Assembly: GCA_003952965.2 (NCBI GenBank)
Contig: CM025850.1
Span: forward strand, 26,293,797-26,357,796
Reading direction: 5' to 3'
Length of the DNA: 64,000 nt
Source: Morella rubra
Taxonomy: Eukaryota; Streptophyta; Magnoliopsida; Fagales; Myricaceae
Below the pieces are notes generated by a model that worked only from the letters and a program-made list of their open reading frames with translations, did no database searches and was not told the DNA's origin. Made by a program: the position numbers and the translations under genes. Below are positions 31,711 to 43,885 of the stretch, piece after piece (within the stretch, counting starts at the first letter, position 1; every line of letters starts with the position of its first letter).

Positions 31711-34700
31711 CTACAAAAAAAAAAAAAAAGGTCTTTAGTGGTGGCCGCTAAAAACACTGCTAAAGGTTGTCTTTACCGGCGTTTGTGGACAAACGCCACT
31801 ACAAACCACCTATAACGAAGGTCACTGATTGCCGCTAATGACACCCTTTAGCTGCAGTCTTTGTTGCGGCGGTCGCTGACAGTCGCTAAAGACATCCTTT
31901 AGCAGCATTTTACGCTAAAAGTTTTATCTATAGTGGCGTTTTTTCACAAGTGCCGCTAAAGGTCTAATTTTTAGTAGCGTTTGTAAAAAAACACTACTAT
32001 AATTTAGGCATCTACAGCAGTGGTCACTATGATCGCCGCTAAAGACTACACCTTTAGCGGCGTTTTTTTAACACAAACGCTGCTATAGGTATAAGTACAC
32101 ATAAATTTTTTTTTATTAATTCTAAGTTATTTAATGTTAATAATTATTTTATATATTATTATATTCCTTTTAATATATTAATTTTATTTTGTCATGTATT
32201 TGAAAATTTTTATTTTAAAGGACCTACTTAATAAAATATGGAATTAGATGAAGTGTTATGAAAATTGAAGTTTTTATATGATATATTTTAAATTATACTA
32301 TGGTTGTTATGGTAATTGCATATTTATTGACTGAATCTAACTAGTTTAGATAACATCTATTATCACACTTACAATGAACATATATATTATCATACTTTGG
32401 TTAAGTAGCACATATCATGTATATGATAAACACATATAACAAATAGCATGGTAAACTAATTATATATATGTATATAATAAAAACATATTACTTATCATTT
32501 TCCCAAAAAAACATATATTTAATACTAAGTACTAAGATTTTTTAAATACTAAGTATAAAGTTCAAAGCATTATTAGTACTAAGTTATTTTACGTACTAAG
32601 TACTAGACTATATACAATGCATTATACTTTTAAATTATAAGTACTAGATATTATTATTAACAACCCATTAGATTATTACTCTAGTTATAAAAAAGAGTCT
32701 AAAAATAATATGCTACGTATTTAATACTAAGTGCTAAGATTTTTAAATATTGTTACAAATTACAAATTACTATTACTATTATTACTGTTACAAATTACAA
32801 ATTACAGATTTCTAAAATCTGTTACCATCTTCCATTCTTCCTTGTGCCACTCAATTGTCAAAGAAAATTTAAGGAATGCGCGAAAAGTTTTGGCGCTCTC
32901 TCATCAAAAGTTCTGGCTCTCTCTCATTCTCCGATTCTCTATCTCCCAGCCACGATTCATCTCTCGTCTTTTCAGTCCTTCCCGTCGATGGCTTCATCAT
33001 TCTAAGCCCAGCTACCAAAGCATCACATTGTTACTCCTCTCTATTCTCTATTCTCTGGTTGGGCCAACTTAATTCTCGGTTTCACATATTCTCCCCAAAC
33101 ATTTTAAGTTGGTTACCCGCTAGCATTTCTTAAATCGATTTCTTCGTTTTTGCTTTCTCTCCTATTTTCCTTAGGTTTTCCTTTTCTTCCCCAGCTTGAT
33201 CTACTGCTCCCTACAGCTTCTTCTATTTTCACTTCCAAAATTGGATCTGCATTTGCTGTTACGCTATTGGGTCTTTGTTGAATCTAACTCATTCGGGCTT
33301 TCTTTTCGTTGTACTTGGAATTTTGGGTCCTCTGATAGTTTGATTTACCTAACTTTTTTTTTTTCTAAGCTATTGATTTACCGAACTATTTTTTTAAGAG
33401 GTAGATTCTTCGAAGGATGGGAATAGCTGGGATTCCGAAGGAGACCATCCAAGGGAAGAAGTGAAAGAAATAGGTAAGAGTAAATGGTCAGCTGATTTAG
33501 ATGGAGATCTTACCGAAAGAATTGAAGGTGTGAGGGTATTTTAAATGCTATTTCCGGGTTGATTCAAGCATATGCCAAGGAAGCAAAATCTGTACGTTGG
33601 GCTGACCAGGTACTTTTTGTGTGGTCCATACGATTATTTCTTCTTCTTTATGCCTGGGTGAATCTATTTCTGTTGATCACACTTTAAATGGTTCTCGCAA
33701 ATTTTAACATCCATAAGTTCCTATTTAGTGCAAATTTTTAGGTATGAGTGAATTGAGAAATATTGAAATTTATGGTATCGTATTAACAGAATTAGGCTCT
33801 CATAAGGCAGTTGCAGATTATTGTAGGTTAATAAACTTTATAGGTTTTAACAATTAGTTGGGATATTGTCCTACTTCAGGATTGTAGGTTAATTTGCTAA
33901 GATTGGCCGCCAAAGATGGATTAACAATTAGTCTGAATTCTGTTGTGTTTAAAGGTTTTTTGTTGCCTCTTTCCTTTTTTTAGGTTGGCAAAGCCCTTGG
34001 AGAAGAATTGGTTGGAAGGCTCAAGGAATGCTTAAGTTTGATAGAGGATGAAAACCATATGCTTCTACAATTGATTAGAGTGCCGCCTCTAGTAGAATTC
34101 ATGATTCTTCTAAGCGGTTGGTAACAGAAACTGTGCCATTCTAATCACCTAAAGGCTTAACTTTTATGGAAGTTGTTTGCGCAATGATTTTTTGTAAATA
34201 ACTTTGATGGTTTGAGTACAATGTCTAAACAAACCATGGTATTTTTTATAAGCTGTTTTGGGTGATCGTGAGTCAGTGATGGGGGGTTCTTTTTTAGTAA
34301 TCGGGATGCATTTTTGCTCCATTTTCATGCTTAACCCTTTTGCCCAAGGCTGAAATGCTATCCATACCTTTTATTAGTTTCCTATTTTTGTCTTTCTTTG
34401 TTTCCTTTACCACCTTGTCTGAACTACACTACTGTCAAGGCACTCCCACTTGGAAGCAGTGCTCAGGATTATCACTTAGCCCCTATGTACTTGAGAATGG
34501 TTTTTACTATCAACCAAAGAGAGCAGTGAAAATGGGTTTTGGAATTGATCATTTCATGGTATGCTTCACTACATGTTCTTGCTGGTTTTTCTCTGCTTGA
34601 TATTTTACATTTGATGCAGGAAATCTTGCTCTATTTTCTTGGGATATAGTAGACTAACTTTCTATTGTTTGTATCACTTTTTCGCGCATGGTTTGTATGA

Positions 34701-35613
34701 CTTTTCCTTGCTTATCTGATCCAATGAGTTTAAACTGACCTATTACAGTAAATGCTGGAATGTCCATGTCTCTAGAGTATTGTTCCTCCTAATTTTGGCA
34801 ATAAGGCGGTTTTCGAGCATGTTCAACCACCCCCTCAACCCCTTGCTTGTGGTAATGATTTCCTTTGGTTACTGTCATCTCTTTGCTGAGTGCAAAAGAT
34901 GGAGTGCCCAGAGCATATTGTTCATTTTTTCTTATTTCGTTTCTCCTTTTCAATGGCAGAGTTACCACTTGGTGAAGATGGTGTACTGAAGTTGCTTTTG
35001 CTACTGTTAGGATTAAAGTTATTTTTATTTTATGTTAGAAACTTGTATAGACTCTTGTGTATTAAAACTTGTAAGACTTAGTTATTTAATCAATGATGAA
35101 TTATATTTTGCTTTATTAGCCTTGTTCTTAAATTTTTACATCAATGAATTATGGTTATTAAAATAAATTTGTATTACAAATTAAAAATATAGGTGTTTTT
35201 ATAAATATAGTTGTTGCAACATTTTTCTTTTGGGAAAAAAAAAAAAGCTGGCACAGACATTTAGTGGCAGTTACAAAAACACTGTTATAGATGTCTAAAT
35301 GTATACCAAAATGGACCTACAGTAGGATTTTTAACAAACACCGCAATAGAGTAATCTATAGTGGCGTTTTACAAATGCTGCTAAATACCAGTAGCAGCAT
35401 TTGAAGAAATGCTGCAAAAAAAAAAAAAAGCATGATTGCACTTCGGGTCTATGGCGACAGTCGCAATTGCTACTATGGATCGACCGTCGCGACCGTCGCT
35501 ATAGATCGGTAGTCTTCACTAGCAGTCACCATAACCGCCGCTAAAACCTATAGTTGCGGTTTTGCCACCTTTAGCAGCGGTTTCTGACTATCACTAAAGA
35601 CTTTTTTTTTGTC
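31711..35613. mobile_element. TIR element nested in TCTP, TTTAGCGGC-rich ends
   Basis: Left end CTACAAAAAAAA...GGTCTTTAGTGG, right end CCACTAAAGAC-like (ATCACTAAAGAC) followed by T10 and GTC; complemented, both read (C/G)(T)ACAAAA...GTCTTTAGTG. The direct repeat GTATTT lies on both sides (31704-31709, 35614-35619). Both ends (31720-32090, 35240-35600) are full of direct and inverted TTTAGCGGC/GCCGCTAAAG motifs. The class is unclear; CTACAAAA suggests a CACTA relative, but the duplication is longer than 3 bp. Confidence 0.75.
32860..34990 (+). other. Unrecognised gene-like segments inside the nested element
   Basis: A pyrimidine-rich leader (32880-33060) is followed by segments that look like exons between T-rich introns: about 33480-33610 (AISGLIQAYAKEAKSVRWAD, with a shift upstream, ending before GTACTTTTTG) and about 33985-34110 (VGKALGEELVGRLKECLSLI, EDENHMLLQLI, after TTTTTTTAG). 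I do not recognise the protein. It may be a captured host-gene fragment with introns. Confidence 0.4.
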
Positions 35614-36432
35614 GTATTTTTTAAAATTGTCTTGCTGTCCTCAAGCTTGGGTGTCAATAACTTGATGTACCTCTTTATGTACGTCACAAATTGCTTCTTA
35701 TCAAAAGTAGGTTGCTCCTGAAGCCTAAATGTCTCAACAATGTCAACGACCTTAGCAACCTGGTAATCAACACCCTCATCTTCTCCTCCACCTTCAGCAG
35801 AAGGGTTTGCACCAATGTCTACATCAACAGCTCCTTGAATAACCCACTTTTCATCAACTTCCCACAGCATTCCATTCTCGATTTCCTTATATGGAAACGA
35901 GTTCGAGAGAAGCTCGTCACCGATGAGAAGGTCCTGGTAAACCAACATATTTGCGGAATCTCCCGGACCGTTCCAACGAGGAGCAGAGGGAACAAGGGGA
36001 AGAGAGAGAGATGCAGCGATGGGAGAGCGGAGAGGGGCTTTTGGTTCTTGGTCTATGATGAAGTGGAAACGAAGGAACGATGATTGACAGAAAAATCTAA
36101 GTTTGTTGGTACTTCGTTTTTGCGACACAAAAGAAATGAGCAGTGTAGAAGTGAAGGGAAAAAAGAATAAAGAATAAAGAATGGGATGTGTTGGAGGTAA
36201 TGAGTCTTCGCGAATGTAAGGAGGGTAAATCGGGAAGAAAAAATTTAAGTGGCTCATGTGGACGGCATGTGGGCTTATTATCGTCAGTATTAACGGCTAA
36301 ATCAGCTTTGGGGTGTTAACCGACAGAAATCAAAAGATCGTGGGCCCAATGTCACAAAATCAAGACAATGGGTGCAAAGTGTCAGACACCATATAGTTCA
36401 AAGGTGCAAAGTGTATCTTCTCCAAATTATTT

Positions 36433-37673
36433 TTGGAGACCTTATGTTTGGGAGCAAAACGCCTTTGATACATAATTAACAAAACGTTTTCAGTGGTCTT
36501 TTTTTTTTTCTTGATATTTGTAAGAATCGATAATGTTCAGAGTTGCAGCAGAATATGATCATTGAAATCAAGCAGCTCAAGCGTTTGCCTCCTTCGGATT
36601 CACGCACATAGTTCTTGAGAGAATTCTAAAGAAAGAACTCTTTCTCATGTTATGTTTTTCTTAACTCTAATCTCAAATGAAGTTTTAAGTTTATATAATG
36701 GCTCACTCCAAAACTCAACTGTGCTTGTGCGTGGGATCTTTAGGGATCTCAAATCTTGGCCGTAGGATCATCATGAAAAACTCTTTTTTATTAACTCTCT
36801 TATATTCTGTATTCCAAATTTATGGGCTTCTACAAATTGTAATCATGTCCATTAACATATCACAATTACTCCCGAGATAGTGAGACTATTTTTTCAGGAA
36901 ATCTCTTTTACTAACAATTATTTACTTATTTATCCTTCCACCATACTATATTCCACATGAGTCAATAAGACAGAATAATATCATTGATTAAGTCCTAGCT
37001 CATATAATTCTTAATTCACAATCTGTAACTGTTGGACTTTAAATGTTTCTAAAAAAATTTCACAAATAAATATTAATATATATATATATATATAAATTAA
37101 TTTCAAAAATATTTTCATAAAATTCATCTGGCCAGTGATTTCTTTTCGAGTCCAACTCTATACAGATATACTAAATATACTGTCTCAAAAGAGACTGTGG
37201 ATTCCTTGTTGAGCATTTATACAAACCATTTATCATGCCAAGACCCAATATTGTTTGGAATATTTGACCTAGAAAGATCATCACCAAATGACTCGATCAA
37301 AGCACAAGTACACGACAAACAAATCTGCATAAACCTTTAAGGTCTAAGGATACCATAACCCAAAATATTGTGCTGAATATCATTCTCGCTATCAGTGATC
37401 ATTTCCAAAAGGTATTCATATTTAATCTCGTTCAGTATATGTACTCTTACAATGTACCCACTCATCTGCTTAAGGTCACTACCTTAATGACAGAGTCCAT
37501 CATCCTATTTAATAGAGACACAACAAGTGTAGACCTATATTGTCAAGTGAACAAGGAACTGAAAAATCATACTCTCCTCCTTTTGATTTATTAACTATTG
37601 ACATGACTTTTCTACAATTTCACTAAAAAATATAACTGTGTAACATCTTACATTACAACATTATGCTCAATAA
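36433..37673. other. Intergenic, nothing recognised
   Basis: AT-rich. The block ACAAAACGTTTTCA near 36480 recurs near 40290. An AT microsatellite lies at about 37078-37095. No gene. Confidence 0.5.
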
Positions 37674-37678
37674 GTATT

Positions 37679-38203
37679 TGTAACGTCCTTCTTCTTTTTC
37701 ACTTGTTTGACATATATATTATATAAATTGCTAATTGGAATTTTCTCATTTACATTTATTTCTTTCTTGAGCTCACATTATTTTTAATATACTTGTTTGC
37801 ATATTCTTAGTTCTCTTAATTTTAATTATGTGATTGCATTCATTTTTATATTATCTCTTATTGAGCTTAGTACTTGTTATTATTTCATTACTATTTACAT
37901 TAGAAGATTTAATTTTATTAAAGAGTCTTTCAAAATGATATTTATCTTTAATTTTATTTCTTGCTTTATATTCATATTAATTAGCATGTTTCATGATTCT
38001 TGATTAACATTAAATTATTCTCTTAAGCTTATATCTGAATTACAATGTGTATTATGCCTGTAAATAATTTGCTTTTAATCTTACAATTATTTTATACCCT
38101 AGTAATTAATATCCCATATCTTGCATTAAATTGTAGTGCTCTCTTTATGTCTTGGTCAAATTAAGCATGCATGTTGCATTTATTGTCAATCTCTCTCTTG
38201 TTA

Positions 38204-38270
<67 letters not shown>

Positions 38271-38432
38271 AGCCGACTGCATGGTGATTTTTATTGGTCT
38301 TCTTTTTATCTCATTTGCATGCAATAACATGTCTAGGTGAGGGCAGTTCAGTGGGTGCATGTGTGTGGGCAAAATGGATTTGTATAATCCTAATGATTGC
38401 CTAGGGGGTATATGCTGGCACGGGGTATGACA
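37679..38432. mobile_element. Solo LTR, probably Ty3/Gypsy
   Basis: 754 bp starting TGTAACGTCC and ending GGGGTATGACA, flanked by the exact 5-bp duplication GTATT (37674-37678, 38433-38437). No internal region is present, so it arose by LTR-LTR recombination. It contains a long CT microsatellite. Confidence 0.88.
38207..38264. repeat. (CT)n microsatellite
   Basis: About 29 uninterrupted TC units inside the solo LTR; frames through it are artefacts. Confidence 0.97.
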
Positions 38433-38437
38433 GTATT

Positions 38438-40250
38438 AAATATATGTGACAAAAAAAGAAATAATTATCTTATAATTATTCTAAATAACTGGTTTTGAGA
38501 GCATATTTCCAACAATATCCTGATTTTGTATTAAAAAAAACATTTGCAATTATTGTTGACTAATCCCAATACTCGAGAATCCAACATGAGTAACCAATAT
38601 GCCAGGCACTCTTCTATTGTCTACAATGCAGTTATATTTTAATTGTTCTTATTCAAGGCTGATTTTCAAAAATAAAATGGAACTACAAGGATTCCAAACC
38701 TGTGCTTTATTAGTATTCAAGGTTGATTTTCTAAAATAAAAGGGAATTGCAAGGATTTTGAACCCATGCACTGAAAAGAGGAGTTTCGCAGCTTAACCAC
38801 TAGGGCACTTCACTAATTTGGTTACCCTAGTTAGCATTAAAGTTTATAAAAATTTGTTTCTGTTGATTTAGAATTTTAAATAAAATGGTGCGTTTTACTC
38901 ACCTCTTTCAGCAAACCCTGAAACCCTTAATTTTCTCTGTACTGTAGGGCCATTGATGTTTCAAATTTCTCTCTCTCATCAATTCTCTCCCTCTTCATTT
39001 TTTCTCTCGATTTAACTCATTTTCAACCATTTTTCATGGCCTTTAATCAATTAAACGAGTTTCTTGAAGTTTCTTAATGATTTCTTGCGATAAATGACAA
39101 TAATGGATGGGCGTCGGGAGAATTCTGATTTGGAACATTTTGAATTGATCGTTAACCATGTAATTAAATCCCTACCGCCTATAAAAAGGAACCTCGTTCA
39201 GGAGATTGAGCACACCTCTCAAATTTGGTTTCTCTTCCATTTTTGAGCTCTCTCTCTCTTTGCAAATCTGTTCATCCATTATTGGGATTTTTAGCCCTCT
39301 TTATTCACTGCAACACGTGGGTTCTAGGGAAGTTCGATTATTGAAGCAGTCGAGTAAGCTGAGCAAATATTGTATTTTCATCAAAGAATGACGAATACTG
39401 AAAATAGCATTTCTAATCCCGTGAAATATGATAATTTCATAATTTTTAATACGTTTTGTACAAATATAGTCTTATTGCAACATTATTTTATGTTAAGGTT
39501 TATTCTAAATTCAAGTATGAGATTTTGAAGGTATACTAATATTATTCACGGATTTATATTTACTGTTCAGAAAACTTTTTAATTGTTAAAGTTTCTCCAT
39601 GATACTATTTTCTGCTAAATATAATTTCTATTTTTGTTACTAAATTCTGTTATTAATTATTATACTGTTTTCAAATCCCAATGCGATGTTCTAGTACTAT
39701 TGTTATGTTGGTAACATTTCTGAGTGTACCCATTCTACGGAGTGGTTTTTGCGTGGGTCTCTCCATAGTGCACACTTGGCATTCGTTGCTAAGTCTCAAT
39801 AGGCCAAACTCCACTTTGACTTAATTCAGTTTGCCACCGGTTAAGTTGTTACATAGCTGCCACAAGGATAAGTGTGACTTACTGTTAATGCCAAAAGAAA
39901 ATTTTCTATAACACTAATAAAGTTATCTATAATTTTTGATTATGGAAAGGATTAAATTTTTATTTGTTTATTTTATTCTCTACTTACATGTTAAGGATTA
40001 GACTTAAAAAGGCACACAGGCAGGAATAAATGTGATTATCATTTTGGAAATTAGAAATTTTGGCTGTTAAGAGAGTTTATTTAAGTTTATGTTTTAGACA
40101 TAAAAGTTATATTGATGTTTTATTTAGAACAAAGCAGATAAAACTTCTTTGTTTTTTGCTAAGAGAAAAAGTTCACTACTTGATCGGGCTGGATATAGCG
40201 TTGGGCCGGGCTGGATATAGCATGGGGCATGACATTTTTAGTGGAATTTT
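38438..40250. other. Non-coding, LTR-like in part
   Basis: 38648-38705 and 38708-38770 are two diverged copies of a stretch starting ATTCAAGG(C/T)TGATTTTC. A GGGGCATGACA at about 40222-40232 resembles the end of the solo LTR at 38432, but I found no matching start or target duplication. No gene. Confidence 0.4.
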
Positions 40251-40779
40251 TGCGTGTCAAATCTCACATAGCTGCTGAGACATAACAAAACGTTTTCACG
40301 TCTTTTTTTAGTGGAATTTGTTGCGTGTGTTGCTTTTTTTTTTTTTTTTTCCGAAGCCGTTGTGTGTGTAACTTGGCTTTTAAAGAGTATTAAGTTGTTA
40401 GCTGATGATTGCTGATGAAAGTTTTTAAGTTGCTGCAGCTATTATGATAATGTCTTACTTTTGATGGACGTTTTTATTTGGTTTCAGTTTTGATAACGGT
40501 TAGTTTCCATATCCTAAATGTTTACTTGACGTTAGTATTATGATTGTGCTAATTTTTTAACATCATCATGAAGTTTCTATAAGTTGTGCTGTTAGTAAGG
40601 GGTAGATGACCTCTATGGTAATACTTATCTCAGGAGGAGATTGGTATTTAATCTTAATGCTTATTGTTATTTCATCTGATGATTTGTTGGTTATACTCAC
40701 TTAACTTTGGACTAATGTTTCTGTGAGCTATTTTTGTATTTGTTGAGATTGTTGTGTGCAGGTCAATAAAATCTCAGGA

Positions 40780-42090
40780 ATAGTGTTTAGCCTTTGTTTT
40801 TGTATAGGCTGTGTGTCTCTTTGTAAATAGGTTATGTGGTGGTGATCAGTAGAACTTATGTCTTTAGGAATTGGGTTTGTTTTGTCATTAAGTTCGCCAA
40901 AGGGGGAGATTACAAATGTATTTTAGTTGGCGTATAAACTTCATGACGTGTCTTAGTTATTCCTGAGATTCGTATTTAATGAAGTCCTGCTCAAGTCCAG
41001 TGGTTCAACAGAATTGGTGATCGTTTGGGAATGTTTAAGGTTTGATTGAAGTATGCTTATAGTTTACTAATGCGAAGTTAAAGCGGTGATGTTTTTGAAG
41101 CACTCAAAGTTTGATAAGATTTCGCTTGCAATTTGATCGGAATTGATGAAAGACTGCTGTAACGGTTTTAACTGCTTTGCCCAAGATTCAAGAAATCTTA
41201 AAACTTCGTGAACACATTCCCTCCGACTCCCTAGAGTATAAAAACTATTTTCTCACAATTATTCATAACGTTCCTAAAAATAATTTTGAGAGACCTAGCT
41301 TTTCAGAGCCTTTGTGATATACTCTATGTTACTATTTCTTAGTCTGTATGTAAGTGAACTGAGATTAAACCCAGTGAGATTTTCTTCTCCCTAGTATCTC
41401 AATTTGAATTTCGATCATCAAGATTTACCTTGTTAAAGAAGGTTAACTTTAGATGTTGCTGGAGATCTACCAAGACTGGGTGTTCCAGTTATGAAGAAGC
41501 CGATTACACGTGGTTGTATGGAAAGATTGGCTTGGCTGCATAGATCGGTTTTGGAATCAGACTTCAAATGGAAGAGGAGTTCCTCATTCCCTGCAAGGTG
41601 CAGAGCTGGATGTTGTATTCTAGATACGATAACAATTGGGTAGACTAGCAACAGGGTGTTAGGTAGTTTATTGATCACTGTGTACTGAGTTTGAAGTTTC
41701 TAGTGGATTCGTTTAAACTGGCCTAAGGCCCGGAGAGTTTTTACCTCTCGAAAAATTATTTCAAGTGGGGTTTCTCTTCGTCATCACTCTTGGTGTTATT
41801 TTGGTTGATTGTGATTTCCTAGATGATTTAGAATTACTGTTGCAATTGGTATTCATATGTTTCCTTGATTAAGAAAGATAGTCTTGAACATATTGAAGCA
41901 TTGATAATCTGCAATATTTTGTCCATATTGATTTGTTTATTCTGCATAGTATACTATTGATTTTAGTGTCTTTGAAATTTGCTGATAGTCTTGTGAAAGT
42001 GTGCAGTTGTAAGTTTAAAAATGATCGAAAATTTAGAGAACCTATTCAACCCCCCTTCTAGGTTCGGTTACTAGTACATTGGGTCTTAAA
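40780..42090 (+). mobile_element. Copia 3' end: polypurine tract and LTR
   Basis: GCCAAAGGGGGAGATTACAA (40899-40918) is a Copia polypurine tract. The LTR follows from about 40920 (TGTATTTTAGTTGGCGTATA) to near 42090 and resembles 29225-30377. No polymerase genes are left of it, so the element is 5'-truncated. It abuts LECRK E and probably replaced its 5' half. Confidence 0.75.
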
Positions 42091-42094
42091 CTAT

Positions 42095-43885
42095 CTTGTT
42101 CACGTCTTATCATGCAAGAAGATGGATGGCTCGCGATGTACCCAGTTGGAACACCAACACAATTAAATACGGGTATTGGGGAGCGGGTATAACTGAACAA
42201 GGAAACGAGGTAGCATTGCATCTTGAGGCTGATGGTTTTCTATACTTGCGCAATGGCAACGACACATATACAGCGAATCTGACATCAGGAGGAAATCAAG
42301 TGTAGTACTCTATCTTTTGAAAATCTGCTTTGACGAGATCTTGCCTCTAACCTCGTACAATTTGGGTGAGAATGGCAAGTGATCAATCACCTGGTCACAA
42401 CCAGATGACCTGTGTGCCCCCTCTATGTGGTCTAAATGGTTTTTGCGTTATTAGTGAACAAACTTATTCTTGCAAATGTCTCCCCCGATTTGCACCGATT
42501 AATGAGAGCAGTTGGACTTCAGGCTGTGAAAGGAGTTTCACTGCAGGGAGTTGCAAAAGCAATGAAACATAAACTGGCCAATATACCATACAACAGTGCC
42601 CTCTACCGTATGGGAAAATGATAATTATTTCATCCTGTCATCGTCAAGTGAAGAGGAATGTCAGGAAGCATGTTTGGTGGATTGTAACTGTGAAGCTGCG
42701 TTGTTCAAAGATGGGAACTGCAATAAGCAAAGGCTTCCTTTAAGATTCGGAAGAAGGCAACCGACGACTCAACCATAGCAATCATGAAGGTAGGTTTATC
42801 TACACTCAGTACAGATGGAAATGTGCAAATAGAAAGGAAAAAAGAGGATCAAGTGGAGATCCTTATTGTTGGTGCTTCGTTAGTTGCATTTGCATTCCTT
42901 GTTGAGGTAATTTCTGGAATTGCAATATACCGATATCGGGTTTGGGCATATGAATATCAAAAAATGGAAACACTCCATCTAGTGAGGATGTTGGTCCAAA
43001 ATCATGCACTTATACAGAACTCGAGAAAGCAACTGGTGGTTTCCAGGAAGAGCTCGGTAGAGGAGCATTTGGGACAATTTACAAAGGGACAATATGGAGC
43101 GGCGAGAAGCATGTAGCTGTCAAAAGACTGGACAAATTGTTGGTCGAACGGGGAAGAGAGTTTCAAACGGAGATGAAAGTTATTAGGAGAACCCATCACA
43201 GAAACCTTGTCAGGTTACTTGGATATTGCAATGGCGGACCCAATAGGCTTTTGGTGTACGAGTACATGGTCAATGGTTCCCTTGCATATGTTCTCTTCAC
43301 ACAGGAAATACTAACTTGGAATGAAAGAATGAGAATCGCGCGCAATATAGCGAGGGGAATTCTTTATCTCCATGAAGAGTGTGAACCACATATCATTCAC
43401 TGTGACATAAAACCTGAGAACATACTCATGGATGAACAGAGACACCCCAAGATCTCCAACTTCGGATTGGCAAAGTTGCTGAAGCCAGACCAAACCCAAA
43501 ACCTTTACCGATATCAGAGGGACAAGGGGATATGTCGCACCAGAGTGGCATCGGAAGCTGCCCGTGACAGTCAAAGTAGATGTTTACAGCTTCGGAATTA
43601 TATTATTGGAGATTATATGAGTCGTTGCAGTGTGGACTACAATCTTCCTGAGGAAGCAGCTATTCTTGAAGAATGGGCATATCAATGCTTTGAGCATGGT
43701 GAGCTGGTTAAACTACTGAATGATGAACATGTAGACCAGTGAGAACTGGGGAGAATAGTTAAAGTAGCTCTTTGGTGCATTTAGAATGACCCATCGCTCT
43801 GTCCTTCAAGGAAGAAGGTTTTGCTTATGTTGAAAGGGACTGTCGATATTCCAATCCCTCCAAGTCCGACTTCTTTTCCTAGTTA
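42095..43885 (+). pseudogene. LECRK copy E (subtype 2), 5'-truncated, several breaks
   Basis: Begins late in the lectin domain (MQEDGWLAMYPVGTP, then EVALHLEADGFLYLRN). A frameshifted stretch 42300-42400 leads to the EGF-like part CVPPLCGLNGFCVISEQTYS, GCERSFTAGSCKSNET, a stop, and the PAN part CQEACLVDCNCEAALFKDGN. A transmembrane helix ILIVGASLVAFAFLVEVISG follows at about 42860-42920. The kinase has GRGAFGTIYKG, HVAVKRL and HCDIKPENI, but NFG instead of DFG (about 43458). A +1 near 43498 and a -1 near 43620 put the P-loop-to-APEW part out of frame for about 40 codons before restoring it. Stops at 43742 and near 43783 end it. Not a functional kinase. Confidence 0.9.

Larger units (their letters stand above)
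31536..35948 (-). pseudogene. TCTP: Intronless TCTP copy inside the MULE, split by a TIR element
   Basis: Translationally controlled tumour protein, a small conserved cytosolic protein linked to growth and TOR signalling. The N-terminal part, 35948 to about 35620: [20 protein letters not shown], the signature [29 protein letters not shown]. The C-terminal part, 31710-31536: [46 protein letters not shown] and a TAA stop. Together they give about 167 residues, matching the plant family (168). No stop or frameshift lies in either part, and no intron interrupts the first 110 codons although plant TCTP genes have introns. It therefore looks like a processed copy, with possible 5' UTR reaching toward the right TIR. 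The only break is the 3.9-kb insertion. Confidence 0.88.
30568..36423 (-). mobile_element. Gene-carrying MULE (Pack-MULE type) with long TIRs
   Basis: A 5856-bp element with inverted repeats of at least 150 bp. The left end is GGAGAAATTATACTTTGCAC; the right end, complemented, is GGAGAAGATACACTTTGCAC; both continue through AACACCCCAAAGC and GAGCCACTT. It is flanked by a perfect 9-bp duplication AAATTATTT (30559-30567, 36424-36432), the Mutator signature. There is no transposase. Inside, on the - strand, are a full TCTP coding sequence (split by a second element) and a FRA8-like glycosyltransferase fragment with an intron. Cargo of host-gene origin defines a Pack-MULE. Confidence 0.93.

Noticed and set aside
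38136-38372. ORFs with poly Ser-Leu or Arg-Glu tracts
   Set aside because: Translation of the (CT)n microsatellite.
29225-42090. The two related Copia LTRs as ends of one 12.9-kb element
   Set aside because: LECRK flank rather than a primer site follows the left LTR, and MULE and solo-LTR sequence with no gag-pol fills the interior; they are better read as separate insertions.
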